Below are positions 5,682 through 6,774 of a stretch of 6,774 nucleotides of DNA, piece by piece; within the stretch, counting starts at the first letter, position 1; each line of letters opens with the position of its first letter. A program made the position numbers and the translations under genes. The notes beneath the pieces are model-generated. The model had not been told where the DNA came from, ran no database searches, and saw only the letters and a list, made by a program, of their open reading frames with translations. The stretch is from JACTUA01 sp035506435 (GTDB lineage Archaea; Halobacteriota; Methanomicrobia; Methanomicrobiales; JACTUA01). The stretch is taken from contig DATJPK010000141.1 of NCBI GenBank assembly GCA_035506435.1, forward strand, positions 1-6,774, read 5' to 3'.

Positions 5682-5776
5682 CGGAGGACCACCATCAGCT
5701 GAAAGTACTTAAACGATCAGGGACAGAATATATAACTACTTCATTACTTAATCGTGCCGAGAGGTGCACTCCGGGG
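5682..5776. promoter_or_regulatory. Divergent promoter region between prs and lon
   Basis: This 95-base spacer holds three TATA-like elements. The central ATATATAA (5728-5735) works on paper in both directions: it predicts a start near 5706 for prs (leader about 25 bases) and near 5757 for lon (leader about 20 bases). Both leaders would keep a Shine-Dalgarno-like site: GGTGGT for prs and GAGGTG (5761-5766, ten bases before the ATG) for lon. Two outer copies of TACTTAA (5706-5712 and 5745-5751) sit 24 bases before the prs ATG and 25 bases before the lon ATG. They could be extra TATA boxes for leaderless mRNAs or operator sites. Sharing of sequence suggests prs and lon expression may be linked. 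Confidence 0.5.
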
Positions 5777-6774
5777 ATGGAGACAGCACAGAACGGAAAA
5801 ACAGACGACGAACAGGTGCTCGGGGGGCTGGAACTCGCGGTATCCTCCGAGATCGAGGTCCCGCCGAAGCTCATAGACCAGGTCATCGGCCAGGACCACG
5901 CGGTGGAGGTGATCCGCAAGGCCGCCATCCAGCGCAGGCACGTGATGATGATCGGCTCTCCCGGGACGGGGAAGTCCATGCTCGCGAAGGCGATGGCCGA
6001 GCTCCTTCCCAAGGAGGAGCTGCAGGACATCCTCGTGTACCCGAACTCCGAGGACAACAACAACCCCATCATCCGCACCGTCGCCGCGGGGAGGGGGAAG
6101 CAGATCGTCGCCGCCCATAAGGCCGAGGCGAAGCGGCGGATGCAGACGCGGAACACCCTGATCCTCCTCTTCATCGTCGGGATCGTGGCATTCGCCTTCA
6201 TCACCTACCAGTGGCTCATGGGCATCATTGCCGCGGCGTTCGTCTTCATGGCCCTCCGGTACACGACCCCGCGGGAGGACCTCATGGTGCCGAAGCTCCT
6301 CGTCTCGAACGACGCGACGGCAACGGCCCCTTTCATCGACGCGACCGGGTCTCACGCGGGTGCGCTCCTCGGCGACGTCAGGCACGACCCGTTCCAGAGC
6401 GGCGGCCTCGAGACCCCCGCCCATGACCGGGTCGAGGCGGGTGCCATCCACCGGGCCCATGGGGGGGTCCTCTTCATCGACGAGATCAACTCGCTCGAGC
6501 CCCAGTCACAGCAGAGCCTCCTCACCTCTCTCCAGGAGGGCAAGTTCCCGATCACCGGCCAGTCCGAGCGGTCGAGCGGGGCCATGGTCCGCACCGAGGA
6601 CGTCCCGTGCCGGTTCATCATGGTCGCGGCAGGGAACGTCGATGCCATCCAGAACATGAACCCCGCTCTCAGGTCCCGTATCCGGGGCTACGGGTACGAG
6701 ATCTTCTTCCGGGACTCGATGGAGGACACGCCAGAGAACCGGCGGAAGTTCGTCCGGTTCATCGCGCAGGAGGT
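5777..6774 (+). CDS. lonB: Archaeal Lon (LonB) ATP-dependent protease, N-terminal part
   Basis: The frame from ATG 5777 is open to the window end (332 codons seen), so the C-terminal part, including the Ser-Lys protease domain, is outside. The AAA+ module starts near residue 25. Walker A is GSPGTGKS (60-67). Two hydrophobic spans follow (about 127-143 and 146-161) and sit between Walker A and Walker B, the hallmark of archaeal membrane-bound LonB. Walker B is VLFIDE (231-236), a sensor-1-like Asn lies in AAGN (284-287), and Arg299/Arg301 follow in LRSRIRGYG. The enzyme degrades damaged or regulatory proteins at the inner face of the cell membrane. GAGGTG lies ten bases before the ATG. It diverges from prs. 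I see no truncation or missing key residue in the visible part. Confidence 0.95.
   Translation, partial: METAQNGKTDDEQVLGGLELAVSSEIEVPPKLIDQVIGQDHAVEVIRKAAIQRRHVMMIGSPGTGKSMLAKAMAELLPKEELQDILVYPNSEDNNNPIIRTVAAGRGKQIVAAHKAEAKRRMQTRNTLILLFIVGIVAFAFITYQWLMGIIAAAFVFMALRYTTPREDLMVPKLLVSNDATATAPFIDATGSHAGALLGDVRHDPFQSGGLETPAHDRVEAGAIHRAHGGVLFIDEINSLEPQSQQSLLTSLQEGKFPITGQSERSSGAMVRTEDVPCRFIMVAAGNVDAIQNMNPALRSRIRGYGYEIFFRDSMEDTPENRRKFVRFIAQE

Noticed and set aside
5744..6460. Minus-strand open frames opposite the start of lon.
   Set aside because: They lie antisense to a clear AAA+ module and have Arg/Asp/His-rich shadow composition.
1..6774. Search for CRISPR arrays, insertion sequences, toxin-antitoxin or defence genes.
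   Set aside because: No regularly spaced repeats, transposase motifs or defence-type domains were seen. The CPBP protein is the only accessory-type gene, and CPBP/Abi proteins are sometimes linked to bacteriocin immunity, but nothing beside it supports such a system.

Overview
The window looks like chromosomal DNA from a GC-rich methanogenic archaeon, most likely a member of the Methanomicrobiales. The evidence is a group II chaperonin (thermosome), a membrane-anchored archaeal Lon protease, an archaeal-type PRPP synthetase, Nob1, a GfcR/PyrE-like regulator, a tRNA-Ser without an encoded CCA end, and TATA-like A/T islands in front of genes. The domain Archaea is secure. The order is inferred from overall protein character and base composition, because no search was possible. 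I see no mobile element, CRISPR array or sign of recent transfer.

Layout: everything from base 1 to about 5681 is on the minus strand and one gene is on the plus strand. In the direction of minus-strand transcription the order is: PRPP synthetase (prs, 5681-4836), RNA 3'-phosphate cyclase (rtcA, 4839-3856), the 16S rRNA 3'-end endonuclease Nob1 (3859-3404), a helix-turn-helix/phosphoribosyltransferase regulator (gfcR-like, 3380-2772), the thermosome (2709-1078), tRNA-Ser(CGA) (968-884), and a CPBP-family membrane protein that runs off the left edge (793-1). The archaeal Lon protease starts at 5777 on the plus strand, diverges from prs, and runs off the right edge.

How the genes fit together: prs, rtcA and nob1 are joined by two ATGA stop/start overlaps and so are probably translated from one mRNA. 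They join PRPP supply to RNA end chemistry and small-subunit rRNA maturation. The gfcR-like gene follows 23 bases later. It has a PRPP-binding motif, so a regulator able to sense PRPP would lie beside the gene for the enzyme that makes PRPP. A T7 run after its stop codon separates this cluster from the thermosome, which has its own TATA box, Shine-Dalgarno site and a small palindrome in its leader. The thermosome and Lon are both protein quality-control factors, but they are transcribed separately.

Most of the window is conserved housekeeping and regulatory DNA; I do not see a clear new defence or metabolic system. The most unusual points are: (1) the CPBP protein has replacements at four family active-site positions and looks like a pseudo-protease; (2) an apparently active RtcA is coupled to nob1, which recalls the eukaryotic pairing of RtcA-like Rcl1 and Nob1 in 18S rRNA maturation; (3) the heptamer TACTTAA lies 24-25 bases before the start codons of prs, lon and gfcR; (4) a perfect 20-bp palindrome separates the thermosome terminator from the tRNA promoter.
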